Shown piece after piece: positions 1 to 9,765 of a stretch of 64,000 nucleotides of DNA. This stretch comes from Plasmopara viticola (lineage: Eukaryota; Oomycota; Peronosporomycetes; Peronosporales; Peronosporaceae), in the NCBI GenBank assembly GCA_001695595.3, contig MBPM02000076.1, forward strand, positions 1 to 64,000. Reading direction: 5' to 3'. Within the stretch, counting starts at the first letter, position 1; every line of letters starts with the position of its first letter. The notes below the pieces were generated by a model. The model was not told the origin of the DNA. It was given only the letters and a program-made list of their open reading frames with translations, and did not search any database. Position numbers and translations under genes: made by a program.

Positions 1-48
1 GAGGTATGCGACGTTTTTGTATGTTTTAACGTGAAAGGCAGTTAACAA

Positions 49-151
49 CCGAGTGTAGCTCAGTTGGTAGAGCTATTATCTGTAGTGTTCGATACTGAGC
101 TCAGTATACTCGGAAATCAATTGGTCGCTGGTTCGATTCCGGCCACGCGGA
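49..151 (+). tRNA. tRNA-Tyr(GUA), variant, probably impaired
   Basis: First complete copy in the window. The anticodon stem reads ATTAT against TCAAT, giving two mismatches, base 26 is T, and the acceptor 3' strand CACGCGG leaves one mismatch. Confidence 0.7.
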
Positions 152-445
152 CTTGATGTTACGGCTTGTATTATTCGCCTTTAGGTTGGCTTTGCCTTTG
201 CTCTAAAGCCTTGTCTTATTCTTCCGTGCTGCTCCTCTCTCTTAAATTAAGTCAAAAAGGCGTCAACCAGTTTCACCAAAACTTGCTAAAAAGCGTTTGT
301 TTTTTAAAGTAGGTCCTGTCAGTGGAGTAGCAAATGGCGCTGTGCTAGATAAGCTCAGATGTCTTAGTTGAGCGCGAAGGAGGTATGCGACGTTTTTGTA
401 TGTTTTAACGTGAAAGGCAGTCAACAACCGAGTGTAGCTCAGTTG

Positions 446-694
446 AAAGTTGTCATGTATTTAATCTTAACACAACCTATACCTTCTCGGCTTGGCTAGG
501 ATTTCTACATTTACTCTGAAGATTCTTTTTCGTCTTGTTATCGTTTTATTCTTGATCGGGGTCGGAAATATTTCGCTTGGGGTCGTCCTCTCCCCAAGTC
601 TGGTTGATTACGAAGTTTGTCCGGTGTGGGGCTCGAACCCGCACCACACACCGTGAGACCAGAAGCATAATCCACTAACCCACGCCACCGGGTC
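446..694 (-). mobile_element. tRNA-derived SINE, copy 1 (described in full)
   Basis: Read on the minus strand, the element starts GACCCGGTGGCGTGGG, has a tRNA-like head of about 76 nt with a B box GGTTCGAGCCC, then a unique body of about 180 nt ending in ATGACAACTTT. There is no poly-A tail. The head folds partly like a tRNA: acceptor CCGGTG/CACCGG, a T arm with one C-A mismatch, and a possible CCU loop. The D and anticodon arms pair poorly, so it is a tRNA-derived promoter rather than a working tRNA. The element is flanked by a 20-bp direct repeat, AACCGAGTGTAGCTCAGTTG, at 426-445 and 695-714. The left repeat is an 18-nt stub of the interrupted tRNA gene and the right repeat is the start of the restored gene at 697. 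This copy lacks about 9 bp of the body (TTACTCTGAAG instead of TTTTTAGTCTGAAG). Which tRNA founded the SINE is uncertain. Confidence 0.85.
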
Positions 695-696
695 AA

Positions 697-799
697 CCGA
701 GTGTAGCTCAGTTGGTAGAGCGATTGTCTGTAGTGTTCGATACTGAGCTCAGTATACTCGGAAGTCAATTGGTCGCTGGTTCGATTCCGGCCACTCGGA
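697..799 (+). tRNA. tRNA-Tyr(GUA), restored behind SINE copy 1
   Basis: Anticodon stem base 31 is T (ATTGT) and base 38 is G. All other stems pair. Its upstream flank is the SINE head instead of the usual spacer. Confidence 0.85.
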
Positions 800-1075
800 C
801 TTGATGTTACGGCTTGTATTATTCGCCTTTAGGTTGGCTTTGCCCTTGTACTAAAGCCTTGTCTTATTCTTCCGTGCTGCTCCTCTCTTTTAGATTTAGT
901 CAAAAAGGCGTCATTCAGATTGACCAAAACTTGCTAAAGAGCGTGTGTGTTTTTAAAGTAGGTCCTGTCAGTGGAGTAGCAAATGGCGCTGTGCTAGATA
1001 AGCTAAGATGTCTTAGTAGAGCGCGAAGGAGGTATGCGACGTTTTGTATGTTTTAACGTGAAAGTCAGTTAACAA

Positions 1076-1178
1076 CCGAGTGTAGCTCAGTTGGTAGAGC
1101 GATTGACTGTAGTGTTCGATACTGAGCTCAGTATACTCGGAAATCAATTGGTCGCTGGTTCGATTCCGGCCACTCGGA
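1076..1178 (+). tRNA. tRNA-Tyr(GUA), consensus copy (structure reference)
   Basis: Pol III-transcribed tRNA that reads UAC and UAU. Acceptor CCGAGTG pairs perfectly with CACTCGG, and the discriminator is A. D arm is GCTC-AGTTGGTA-GAGC, base 26 is G, anticodon stem is ATTGA/TCAAT, loop is C-T-GTA-G, then the intron and A38. Variable loop is TGGTC and the T arm is GCTGG-TTCGATT-CCGGC. The mature length is 73 nt without CCA. The 30-nt intron lies between positions 37 and 38, the canonical eukaryotic site, and contains the 16-bp palindrome ATACTGAGCTCAGTAT, able to form a 6-bp hairpin with an AGCU loop. The C1-G72 pair and A73 are the Tyr identity elements of eukaryotes. Confidence 0.97.
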
Positions 1179-1456
1179 CTTGATGTTACGGCTTGTTTTA
1201 TTCGCCTTTAGGTTGGCTTTGCCTTTGCACTAAAGCCTTGTCTTATTCTTCCGTGCTGCTCCTCTCTTTTAAATTAAGTCAAAAAGGAGTCAACCAATTT
1301 GACCCAAAACTTGCTAAAGAGCGTGTGTGTGTTTAAAGTAGGTCCTGTCAGTGGAGTAGCAAATGGCGCTGTGCTAGATAAGCTCAGATGTCTTAGTTGA
1401 GCGCGAAGAAGGTATGCGACGTTTTTGTATGTTTTAACGTGAAAGGCAGTTAACAA

Positions 1457-1559
1457 CCGAGTGTAGCTCAGTTGGTAGAGCGATTGACTGTAGTGTTCGA
1501 TACTGAGCTCAGTATACTCGGAAATCAATTGGTCGCTGATTCGATTCCGGCCACTCGGA
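1457..1559 (+). tRNA. tRNA-Tyr(GUA)
   Basis: T stem is GCTGA, so G53 is replaced by A opposite C61 and the B box starts GATTCG. Other stems match the consensus. Confidence 0.85.
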
Positions 1560-1836
1560 CTTGATGTTACGGCTTGTATTATTCGCCTTTAGGTTGGCTT
1601 TGCCCTTGTACTAAAGCCGTGTCGTATTCTTCCGTGCTGCTCCTCTCTTTTAAATTAAGTCAAAAAGGCGTCAACCAGTTTGACCAAAACTTGCTAAAGA
1701 GCGTGTGTGTTTTTAAAGAAGGTCCTGTCAGTGGAGAAGCAAATGGCGCTGTGCTAGGTAAGCTCAGATGTCTTAGTTGAGCGCGAAGGAGGTATGCGAC
1801 GTTTTTGTATGTTTTAACGTGAAAGTCAGTTAACAA

Positions 1837-1939
1837 CCGAGTGTAGCTCAGTTGGTAGAGCGATTGACTGTAGTTTTCGATACTGAGCTCAGTATACTCG
1901 GAAATCAATTGGTCGCTGATTCGATTTCGGCCACTCGGA
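1837..1939 (+). tRNA. tRNA-Tyr(GUA), compensated T stem
   Basis: T arm is GCTGA-TTCGATT-TCGGC: the usual G53-C61 pair is replaced by A53-T61, so pairing is kept, although the B box is altered. The intron starts TTTTCG. Confidence 0.85.
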
Positions 1940-2216
1940 CTTGATGTTACGGCTTGTATTATTCGCCTTTAGGTTGGCTTTGCCCTTGTACTAAAGCCTT
2001 GTCTTATTCTTCCGTGCTGCTCCTCTCTTTTAGACTAAGTTAAAATGGCGTCAACCAGATTCACCAAAACTTGCTTAAAAGCGTTTGTGTTTTTAAAGTA
2101 GGTCCTGTCAGTGGAGTAGCAAATGGCGCTGTGCTAGATAAGATTAGATGTCTTAGTTGAGCGCGAAGGAGGCATGCGACGTTTTTGTATGTTTTAACGT
2201 GAAAGTCAGTTAACAA

Positions 2217-2319
2217 CCGAGTGTAGCTCAGTTGGTAGAGCGATTGACTGTAGTGTTCGATACTGAGCTCAGTATACTCGGAAATCAATTGGTCGCTGGT
2301 TCGATTCCGGCCACTCGGA
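2217..2319 (+). tRNA. tRNA-Tyr(GUA), consensus copy
   Basis: Identical to the reference structure in all stems, loops and the intron palindrome. Confidence 0.96.
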
Positions 2320-2596
2320 CTTGATGTTACGGCTTGTATTATTCGCCTTTAGGTTGGCTTTGTCTTTGCACTAAAGCCTTGTCTATTTCTTCCATGCTGC
2401 TCCTCTCGTTTAAATAAAGTCAAAAAGGAGTCAACCAGATTCACCAAAACTTGCTAAAGAGCGTGTGTGTGTTTCAAGTAGGTCCTGTCAGTGGAGTAGC
2501 AAATGGCGCTGTGCTAGATAAGCTCAGATGTCTTAGTTGAGCGCGAAAGAGGTATGCGACATTTTTGTATGTTTTCACGTGAAAGGCAGTTAACAA

Positions 2597-2698
2597 CCGA
2601 GTGTAGCTCAGTTGTAAAGCGATTGACTGTAGTGTTCGATACTGAGCTCAGTATACTCGGAAATCAATTGGTCGCTGGTTCGATTCCGGCCACTCAGA
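2597..2698 (+). pseudogene. tRNA-Tyr pseudogene (D-arm deletion)
   Basis: The D arm reads AGTTGTAAAGC, one base short and with GAGC changed to AAGC. The acceptor 3' strand is CACTCAG. Confidence 0.75.
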
Positions 2699-2976
2699 CT
2701 TGATGTTACGGCTTGTTTTATTCGCCTTAAGGTTGGCTTTGCCTTTGCACTAAAGCCTTGTCTTATTCTTCCGTGCTGCTCCTCTCTTTTAAATTAAGTC
2801 AAAAAAGAGTCAACCAATTTGACCCAAAACTTGCTAAAGAGCGTGTGTGTGTTTAAAGTAGGTCCTGTCAGTGGAGTAGCAAATGGCGCTGTGCTAGATA
2901 AGCTCAGATGTCTTAGTTGATCGCGAAGAAGGTATGCGACGTTTTTGTATGTTTTAACGTGAAAGGCAGTTAACAA

Positions 2977-3079
2977 CCGAGTGTAGCTCAGTTGGTAGAG
3001 CGATTGACTGTAGTGTTCGATACTGAGCTCAGTATACTCGGAAATCAATTGGTTGCTGGTTCGATTCCGGCCACGCGGA
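2977..3079 (+). tRNA. tRNA-Tyr(GUA), variant
   Basis: Variable loop is TGGTT and the acceptor 3' strand CACGCGG gives one mismatch at pair 4-69. The rest is consensus. The copy at 52404 has the same two changes. Confidence 0.85.
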
Positions 3080-3364
3080 CTTGATGTTACGGCTTGTATT
3101 ATTCGCCTTTAGGTTGGCTTTGCCTTTGCACTAAAGCCTTGTCTATTTCTTCCGTGCTGCTCCTCTCTTTTAAATAAAGTCAAAAAGGAGTCAACCAGAG
3201 TCACCAAAACTTGCTAAAGAGCGTTTGTGTTTTTAAAGTAGGTCCTGTCAGTGGAGTAGCAAATGGCGCTGTGCTAGATAAGCTCAGATGTCTTAGTTGA
3301 GCGCGAAGGAGGTATGCGACGTTTTAACGTGAAAGGCAGTTAACAACCGAGTGTAGCTCAGTTG

Positions 3365-3622
3365 AAAGTTGTCATGTATTTAATCTTAACACAACCTATA
3401 CCTTCTCGGCTTGGCTAGGATTTCTACATTTACATTTTTAGTCTGAAGATTCTTTTTCGTCTTGTTATCGTTTTATTCTTGATCGGGGTCGGAAATATTT
3501 CGCTTGGGGTCGTCCTCTCCCCAAGTCTGGTTGATTACGAAGTTTGTCCGGTGTGGGGCTCGAACCCGCAACACACACCGTGAGGACCAGAAGCATAATC
3601 CACTAACCCACGCCACCGGGTC
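3365..3622 (-). mobile_element. tRNA-derived SINE, copy 2
   Basis: 258 bp, full body. An 18-nt tRNA stub lies at 3347-3364 and the restored gene follows at 3625. Confidence 0.85.
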
Positions 3623-3624
3623 AA

Positions 3625-3727
3625 CCGAGTGTAGCTCAGTTGGTAGAGCGATTGACTGTAGTGTTCGATACTGAGCTCAGTATACTCGGAAATCAATTGG
3701 TCACTGGTTCGATTCCGGCCACTCGGA
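3625..3727 (+). tRNA. tRNA-Tyr(GUA), restored behind SINE copy 2
   Basis: T stem is ACTGG, with G49 changed to A opposite C65. Otherwise consensus. Confidence 0.88.
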
Positions 3728-4004
3728 CTTGATGTTACGGCTTGTTTTATTCGCCTTTAGGTTGGCTTTGCCCTTGTACTTAAGCCTTGTCTTATTCTTC
3801 CGTGCTGCTCCTCTCTTTTAGACTAAGTTAAAATGGAGTCAACCAGATTCACCAAAACTTGCTAAAGAGCGTGTGTGTGTTTCAAGTTGTTCCAGTTAGT
3901 AGAGTATTAAATGGCGCTGTGCTAGATAAGCTCAGATGTCTTAGTTGAGCGTGAAGGAGGTATGCGACGTTTTTGTATGTTTTAACGTGAAAGTCAGTTA
4001 ACAA

Positions 4005-4107
4005 CCGAGTGTAGCTCAGTTGGTAGAGCGATTGAATGTAGTTTTCGATACTGAGCTCAGTATACTCGGAAATCAATTGGTCGCTGATTCGATTTCGGCC
4101 ACTCGGA
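4005..4107 (+). tRNA. tRNA-Tyr(GUA), compensated T stem
   Basis: Same A53-T61 pair and TTTTCG intron start as the copy at 1837, plus C32 changed to A in the anticodon loop. Confidence 0.82.
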
Positions 4108-4402
4108 CTTGATGTTACGGCTTGTATTATTCGCCTTTAGGTTGGCTTTGCCCTTGTACTAAAGCCTTGTCTTATTCTTCCGTGCTGCTCCTCTCTTTTA
4201 GACTAAGTTTAAATGGCGTCAACCAGATTCACCAAAACTTGCTAAAAAGCGTTTGTGTTTTTAAAGTAGGTCCTGTCAGTGGAGTAGCAAATGGCGCTGT
4301 GCTAGATAAGCTCAGATGTCTTAGTTGAGCGCGAAGGAGGTATGCGACGTTTTTGTATGTTTTAACGTGAAAGTCAGTTAACAACCGAGTGTAGCTCAGT
4401 TG

Positions 4403-4652
4403 AAAGTTGTCATGTATTTAATCTTAACACAACCTATACCTTCTCGGCTTGGCTAGGATTTCTACAATTACTCTGAAGATTCTTTTTCGTCTTGTTATCG
4501 TTTTATTCTTGATCGGGGTCGGAAATATTTCGCTTGGGGTCGTCCTCTCCCCAAGTCTGGTTGATTACGAAGTTTGTCCGGTGTGGGGCTCGAACCCGCA
4601 CCACACACCGTGAGGGCCAGAAGCATAATCCACTAACCCACGCCACCGGGTC
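4403..4652 (-). mobile_element. tRNA-derived SINE, copy 3
   Basis: 250 bp. It shares the body deletion of copy 1, so copies 1 and 3 form one lineage. The stub is at 4385-4402. Confidence 0.85.
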
Positions 4653-4654
4653 AA

Positions 4655-4757
4655 CCGAGTGTAGCTCAGTTGGTAGAGCGGTTGACTGTAGTGTTCGATA
4701 CTGAGCTCAGTATACTCGGAAATCAATTGGTCGCTGGTTCGATTCCAGCCACTCGGA
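4655..4757 (+). tRNA. tRNA-Tyr(GUA), restored behind SINE copy 3
   Basis: Anticodon stem starts GTTGA (a G-T pair at 27-43). The T stem 3' strand is CCAGC, making five Watson-Crick pairs in place of the usual T-G wobble. Confidence 0.9.
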
Positions 4758-5033
4758 CTTGATGTTACGGCTTGTATTATTCGCCTTTAGGTTGGCTTTG
4801 CCCTTGTACTAAAGCCTTGTCTTATTCTTCCGTGCTGCTCCTCTCTTTTAGACTAAGTTAAAATGGCGTCAACCAGATTCACCAAAACTTGCTAAAGAGC
4901 GTGTGTGTGTTTCAAGTAGGTCCAGTTAGTAGAGTAGCAAATGGCGCTGTGCTAGATAAGCTCAGATGTCTTAGTTGAGCGTGAAGGAGGTATGCGACGT
5001 TTTTGTATGTTTAACGTGAAAGTCAGTTAACAA

Positions 5034-5136
5034 CCGAGTGTAGCTCAGTTGGTAGAGCGATTATCTGTAGTGTTCGATACTGAGCTCAGTATACTCGGAA
5101 ATCAATTGGTCGCTGGTTCGATTCCGGCCACTCGGA
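5034..5136 (+). tRNA. tRNA-Tyr(GUA), variant, probably impaired
   Basis: Anticodon stem is ATTAT against TCAAT, the same two mismatches as the copy at 49. Confidence 0.75.
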
Positions 5137-5412
5137 CTTGATGTTACGGCTTGTATTATTCGCCTTTAGGTTGGCTTTGCCTTTGCTTTAAAGCCTTGTC
5201 TTATTCTTCCGTGCTGCTCCTCTCTTTTAAATTAAGTCAAAAAGTAGTCAACCAGTTTGACCAAAACTTGCTAAAAAGCGTGTGTGTTTTCAAAGTGATC
5301 CTGTCAGTGGAGTAGCAAATGGCGCTGTGCTAGATAAGCTCAGATGTCTTAGTAGAGCGCGAAGGAGGTATGCGACGTTTTTGTATGTTTTAACGTGAAA
5401 GGCAGTTAACAA

Positions 5413-5515
5413 CCGAGTGTAGCTCAGTTGGTAGAGCGATTGACTGTAGTGTTCGATACTGAGCTCAGTATACTCGGAAATCAATTGGTCGCTGGTTCGA
5501 TTCCGGCCACTCGGA
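5413..5515 (+). tRNA. tRNA-Tyr(GUA), consensus copy
   Basis: Matches the reference structure throughout. Confidence 0.96.
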
Positions 5516-5792
5516 CTTGATGTTACGGCTTGTATTATTCGCCTTTAGGTTGGCTTTGCCTTTGCTCTAAAGCCTTGTCTTATTCTTCCGTGCTGCTCCT
5601 CTCTTTTAAATTAAGTCAAAAAGGCGTCAACCAGTTTGACCAAAACTTGCTAAAGAGCGTGTGTGTTTTTAAAGTAGGTCCTGTCAGTGGAGTAGCAAAT
5701 GGCGCTGTGCTAGATAAGCTCAGATGTCTTAGTAGAGCGCGAAGGAGGTATGCGACGTTTTTGTATGTTTTAACGTGAAAGGCAGTTAACAA

Positions 5793-5895
5793 CCGAGTGT
5801 AGCTCAGTTGGTAGAGCGATTGACTGTAGTGTTCGATACTGAGCTCAGTATACTCGGAAATCAATTGGTCGCTGATTCGATTCCGGCCACTCGGA
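5793..5895 (+). tRNA. tRNA-Tyr(GUA)
   Basis: G53 is changed to A in the T stem (GCTGA). Otherwise consensus. Confidence 0.86.
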
Positions 5896-6188
5896 CTTGA
5901 TGTTACGGCTTGTATTATTCGCCTTTAGGTTGGCGTTGCCCTTGTACTAAAGCCTTGTCTTATTCTTCCGTGCTGCTCCTCTCTTTTAGACTAAGTAAAA
6001 ATGGCGTCAACCAGATTAACCAAAACTTGCTAAAGAGCGTGTGTGTGTTTCAAGTAGGTCCAGTTAGTAGAGTAGCAAATGGCGCTGTGCTAGATAAGCT
6101 CAGATGTCTTAGTTGAGCGTGAAGGAGGTATGCGACGTTTTTGTATGTTTTAACTGAAAGGCATTAACAACCGAGTGAAGCTCAGTTG

Positions 6189-6446
6189 AAAGTTGTCATG
6201 TATTTAATCTTAACACATCCTATACCTTCTCGGCTTGGCTAGGATTTCTACATTTACATTTTTAGTCTGAAGATTCTTTTTCGTCTTGTTATCGTTTTAT
6301 TCTTGATCGGGGTCGCAAATATTTCGCTTGGGGTCGTCCTCTCCCCAAGTCTGGTTGATTACGAAGTTTGTCCGGTGTGGGGCTCGAACCCGCACCACAC
6401 ACCGTAAGGACCAGAAGCATAATCCACTAACCCACGCCACCGGGTC
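6189..6446 (-). mobile_element. tRNA-derived SINE, copy 4
   Basis: 258 bp. The stub at 6171-6188 carries GTGAAG in place of GTGTAG. The spacer before it also has small deletions. Confidence 0.85.
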
Positions 6447-6448
6447 AA

Positions 6449-6551
6449 CCGAGTGTAGCTCAGTTGGTAGAGCGATTGACTGTAGTGTTCGATACTGAGC
6501 TCAGTAAACTCGGAAATCAATTGGTCGCTGGTTCGATTTCGGCCACTCGGA
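6449..6551 (+). tRNA. tRNA-Tyr(GUA), restored behind SINE copy 4
   Basis: The intron has GTAAACT in place of GTATACT, which shortens the palindrome by two pairs. C61 is T (G-T wobble in the T stem). Confidence 0.9.
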
Positions 6552-6827
6552 CTTGATGTTACGGCTTGTATTATTCGCCTTTAGGTTGGCTTTGCCTTTG
6601 CACTAAAGCCTTGTCTTATTCTTCCGTGCTGCTCCTCTCTTTTGACTAAGTTAAAATGGCGTCAACCAGATTCACCAAAACTTGCTAAAAAGCGTTTGTG
6701 TTTTTAAAGTAGGTCCTGTCAGTGGAGTAGCAAATGGCGCTGTGCTAGATAAGCTCAGATGTCTTAGTTGAGCGCGAAGGAGGTATGCGACGTTTTTGTA
6801 TGTTTTAACGTGAAAGGCAGTTAACAA

Positions 6828-6930
6828 CCGAGTGTAGCTCAGTTGGTAGAGCGATTGACTGTAGTATTCGATACTGAGCTCAGTATACTCGGAAATCAAT
6901 TGGTCGCTGATTCGATTCCGGCCACTCGGA
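6828..6930 (+). tRNA. tRNA-Tyr(GUA)
   Basis: The intron starts TATTCG and the T stem is GCTGA. Confidence 0.86.
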
Positions 6931-7225
6931 CTTGATGTTACGGCTTGTATTATCCGCCTTTAGGTTGGCTTTGCCCTTGTACTAAAGCCTTGTCTTATTC
7001 TTCCGTGCTGCTCCTCTCTTTTAGACTAAGTTAAAATGGCGTCAACCAGATTCACCAAAACTTGCTAAAAAGCGTTTGTGTTTTTAAAGTAGGTCCTGTC
7101 AGTGGAGTAGCAAATGGCGCTGTGCTAGATAAGCTCAGATGTCTCAGTTGAGCGCGAAGGAGGTATGCGACGTTTTTGTATGTTTTAATGTGAAAGTCAG
7201 TTAACAACCGAGTGTAGCTCAGTTA

Positions 7226-7483
7226 AAAGTTGTCATGTATTTAATCTTAACACAACCTATACCTTCTCGGCTTGGCTAGGATTTCCACATTTACATTTTT
7301 AGTCAGAAGATTCTTTTTCGTCTTGTTATCGTTTTATTCTTAATCGGGGTCGGTAATATTTCGCTTGGGGCCGTCCTCTCCCCAAGTCTGGTTGATTACG
7401 AAGTTTGTCCAGTATGGGGCTCGAACCCGCACCACACACCGTGAGGACCAGAAGCATAATCCACTAACCCACGCCACCGGGTC
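7226..7483 (-). mobile_element. tRNA-derived SINE, copy 5
   Basis: 258 bp. The junction base is mutated (AGTTAAAAG for AGTTGAAAG), and the head reads CCAGTATGGGGC, which weakens its T arm. Confidence 0.83.
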
Positions 7484-7485
7484 AA

Positions 7486-7588
7486 CCGAGTGTAGCTCAG
7501 TTGGTAGAGCGATTGACTGTAGTGTTCGATACTGAGCTCAGTAAACTCGGAAATCAATTGGTCGCTGGTTCGATTCCGGCCACTCGGA
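7486..7588 (+). tRNA. tRNA-Tyr(GUA), restored behind SINE copy 5
   Basis: All stems are consensus. The only change is GTAAACT in the intron. Confidence 0.94.
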
Positions 7589-7866
7589 CTTGATGTTACG
7601 GCTTGTATTATTCGCCTTTAGGTTGGCTTTGCCTTTGCACTAAAGCCTTGTCTTATTCTTCCGTGCTGCTCCTCTTTTTTAAATTAAGTCAAAAAGGCGT
7701 CAACCGGTTTCACCAAAACTTGCTAAAGAGCGTGTGTGTGTGTTTAAAGTAGGTCCTGTCAGTGGAGTAGCAAATGGCGCTGTGCTAGATAAGCTCAGAT
7801 GTCTTACTTCATCGTGAAAGAGGTATGCGACGTTTTGTATGTTTTAACTTGAAAGGGAGTTAACAA

Positions 7867-7969
7867 CGGAGTGTGGCTCAGTTGGTAGAGCGATTGACTG
7901 TAGTGTTCGATACTGAGCTCAGTATACTCGAAAATCAATTGGTCGCTGGTTCGATTCCGGCCACGCGGA
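7867..7969 (+). tRNA. tRNA-Tyr(GUA), variant, probably impaired
   Basis: Acceptor 5' strand is CGGAGTG and 3' strand is CACGCGG, giving two mismatches, and A9 is G. The flanking spacer is also unusually divergent. Confidence 0.65.
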
Positions 7970-8246
7970 CTTGATGTTACGGCTTGTATTATTCGCCTTT
8001 AGGTTGGCTTTGCCTTTGCTCTAAAGCCTTGTCTTATTCTTCCGTGCTGCTCCTCTCTTTTAAATTAAGTCAAAAAGGCGTCAACCAGTTTCACCAAAAC
8101 TTGCTAAAAAGCGTTTGTGTTTTTAAAGTAGGTCCTGTCAGTGGAGTAGCAAATGGCGCTGTGCTAGATAAGCTCAGATGTCTTAGTTGAGCGCGAAGGA
8201 GGTATGCGACGTTTTTGTATGTTTTAACGTGAAAGGCAGTTAACAA

Positions 8247-8349
8247 CCGAGTGTAGCTCAGTTGGTAGAGCGATTGACTGTAGTGTTCGATACTGAGCTC
8301 AGTATACTCGGAAATAAATTGGTCGCTGGTTCGATTTCGGCCACTCGGA
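8247..8349 (+). tRNA. tRNA-Tyr(GUA), variant
   Basis: Anticodon stem 3' strand is TAAAT, breaking the G30-C40 pair, and C61 is T. Confidence 0.8.
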
Positions 8350-8643
8350 CTTGATGTTACGGCTTGTATTATTCTCCTTTAGGTTGGCTTTGCCTTTGCA
8401 CTAAAGCCTTGTCTTATTCTTCCGTGCTGCTCCTCTCTTTTGACTAAGTTAAAATGGCGTCAACCAGATTCACCAAAACTTGCTAAAAAGCGTTTGTGTT
8501 TTTAAAGTAGGTCCTGTCAGTGGAGTAGCAAATGGCGCTGTGCTAGATAAGCTCAGATGTCTCAGTTGAGTGCGAAGGAGGTATGCGACGTTTTTGTATG
8601 TTTTAACGTGAAAGTCAGTTAAAAACCGAGTGTAGCTCAGTTG

Positions 8644-8901
8644 AAAGTTGTCATGTATTTAATCTTAACACAACCTGTACCTTCTCGGCTTGGCTAGGAT
8701 TTCTACATTTACATTTTTAGTCTGAAGATTCTTTTTCGTCTTGTTATCGTTTTATTCTTGATCGGGGTCGGAAATATTTCGCTTGGGGCCGTCCTCTCCC
8801 CAAGTCTGGTTGATTACGAAGTTTGTCCGGTGTGGGGCTCGAACCCGCACCACACACCGTGAGGACCAGAAGCATAATCCACTAACCCACGCCACCGGGT
8901 C
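8644..8901 (-). mobile_element. tRNA-derived SINE, copy 6
   Basis: 258 bp. First copy in which the right repeat starts GACCGAG instead of AACCGAG, so the CAA triplet before the tRNA is lost. It also has the body variant ACCTGTACC. Confidence 0.85.
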
Positions 8902-8903
8902 GA

Positions 8904-9006
8904 CCGAGTGTAGCTCAGTTGGTAGAGCGATTGACTGTAGTGTTCGATGCTGAGCTCAGTTTACTCGGAAATCAATTGGTCGCTGGTTCGATTCCGGCCA
9001 CTCGGA
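8904..9006 (+). tRNA. tRNA-Tyr(GUA), restored behind SINE copy 6
   Basis: Exon sequence is consensus. Intron variants GATGCTG and GTTTACT mark a lineage shared with 14242, 18390, 19048, 22535 and 23193. Confidence 0.93.
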
Positions 9007-9283
9007 CTTGATGTTACGGCTTGTATTATTCGCCTTAAGGTTGGCTTTGCCTTTGCACTAAAGCCTTGTCTTATTCTTCCGTGCTGCTCCTCTCTTTTAA
9101 ATTAAGTCAAAAAGGCGTCAACCAGTTTGACCAAAACTTGCTAAAGAGCGTATGTGTTTTTAAAGAAGGTCCTGTCAGTGGAGTAGCAAATGGCGCTGTG
9201 CTAGATAAGCTCAGATGTCTTAGTTGAGCGCGAAGGAGGTATGCGACGTTTTTGTATGTTTTAACGTGAAAGTCAGTTAACAA

Positions 9284-9386
9284 CCGAGTGTACCTCAGTT
9301 GGTAGAGCGATTGACTGTAGTTTTCGATACTGAGCTCAGTATACTCGGAAATCAATTGGTCGCTGGTTCGATTCCGGCCACTCGGA
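9284..9386 (+). tRNA. tRNA-Tyr(GUA), D-stem variant
   Basis: G10 is C (TACCTC), breaking the first D-stem pair and touching the A box. The intron starts TTTTCG. Same lineage as 15382, 19428, 20845 and 23573. Confidence 0.8.
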
Positions 9387-9663
9387 CTTGATGTTACGGC
9401 TTGTTTTATTCGCCTTTAGGTTGGCTTTGCCTTTGCACTAAAGCCTTGTCTTATTCTTCCGTGCTGCTCCTCTCTTTTATATTAAGTCAAAAAGGAGTCA
9501 ACCAATTTGACCCAAAACTTGCTAAAGAGCGTGTGTGTGCTTAAGTAGGTCCTGTCAGTGGAGTAGCAAATGGCGCTGTGCTAGATAAGCTCAGATGTCT
9601 TAGTTAAGCGCGAAGGAGGTATGCGACGTTTTTGTATGTTTTAACGTGAAAGGCAGTTAACAA

Positions 9664-9765
9664 CCGAGTGTAGCTCAGTTGGTAGAGCGATTGACTGTAG
9701 TGTTCGATACTGAGCTCAGTATACTCGGAAATCAATTGTCGCTGATTCGATTCCGGCCACTCGGA
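9664..9765 (+). tRNA. tRNA-Tyr(GUA), short variable loop
   Basis: The variable region is TGTC, one base short, so the gene is 102 bp. T stem is GCTGA. Same lineage as 15763, 19809, 21226 and 23954. Confidence 0.8.

Noticed and set aside
600..694. Minus-strand tRNA-Arg(CCU) gene in each SINE head
   Set aside because: The B box and part of the acceptor fit, but the D arm is too long, the anticodon stem has a T-T mismatch and end pairs fail. Best read as the SINE promoter region.
800..1075. C/D snoRNA linked to each tRNA, as in plant tRNA-snoRNA genes
   Set aside because: TTGATGTTA after the tRNA is only a partial C box and no well-placed D box follows in a consistent position.
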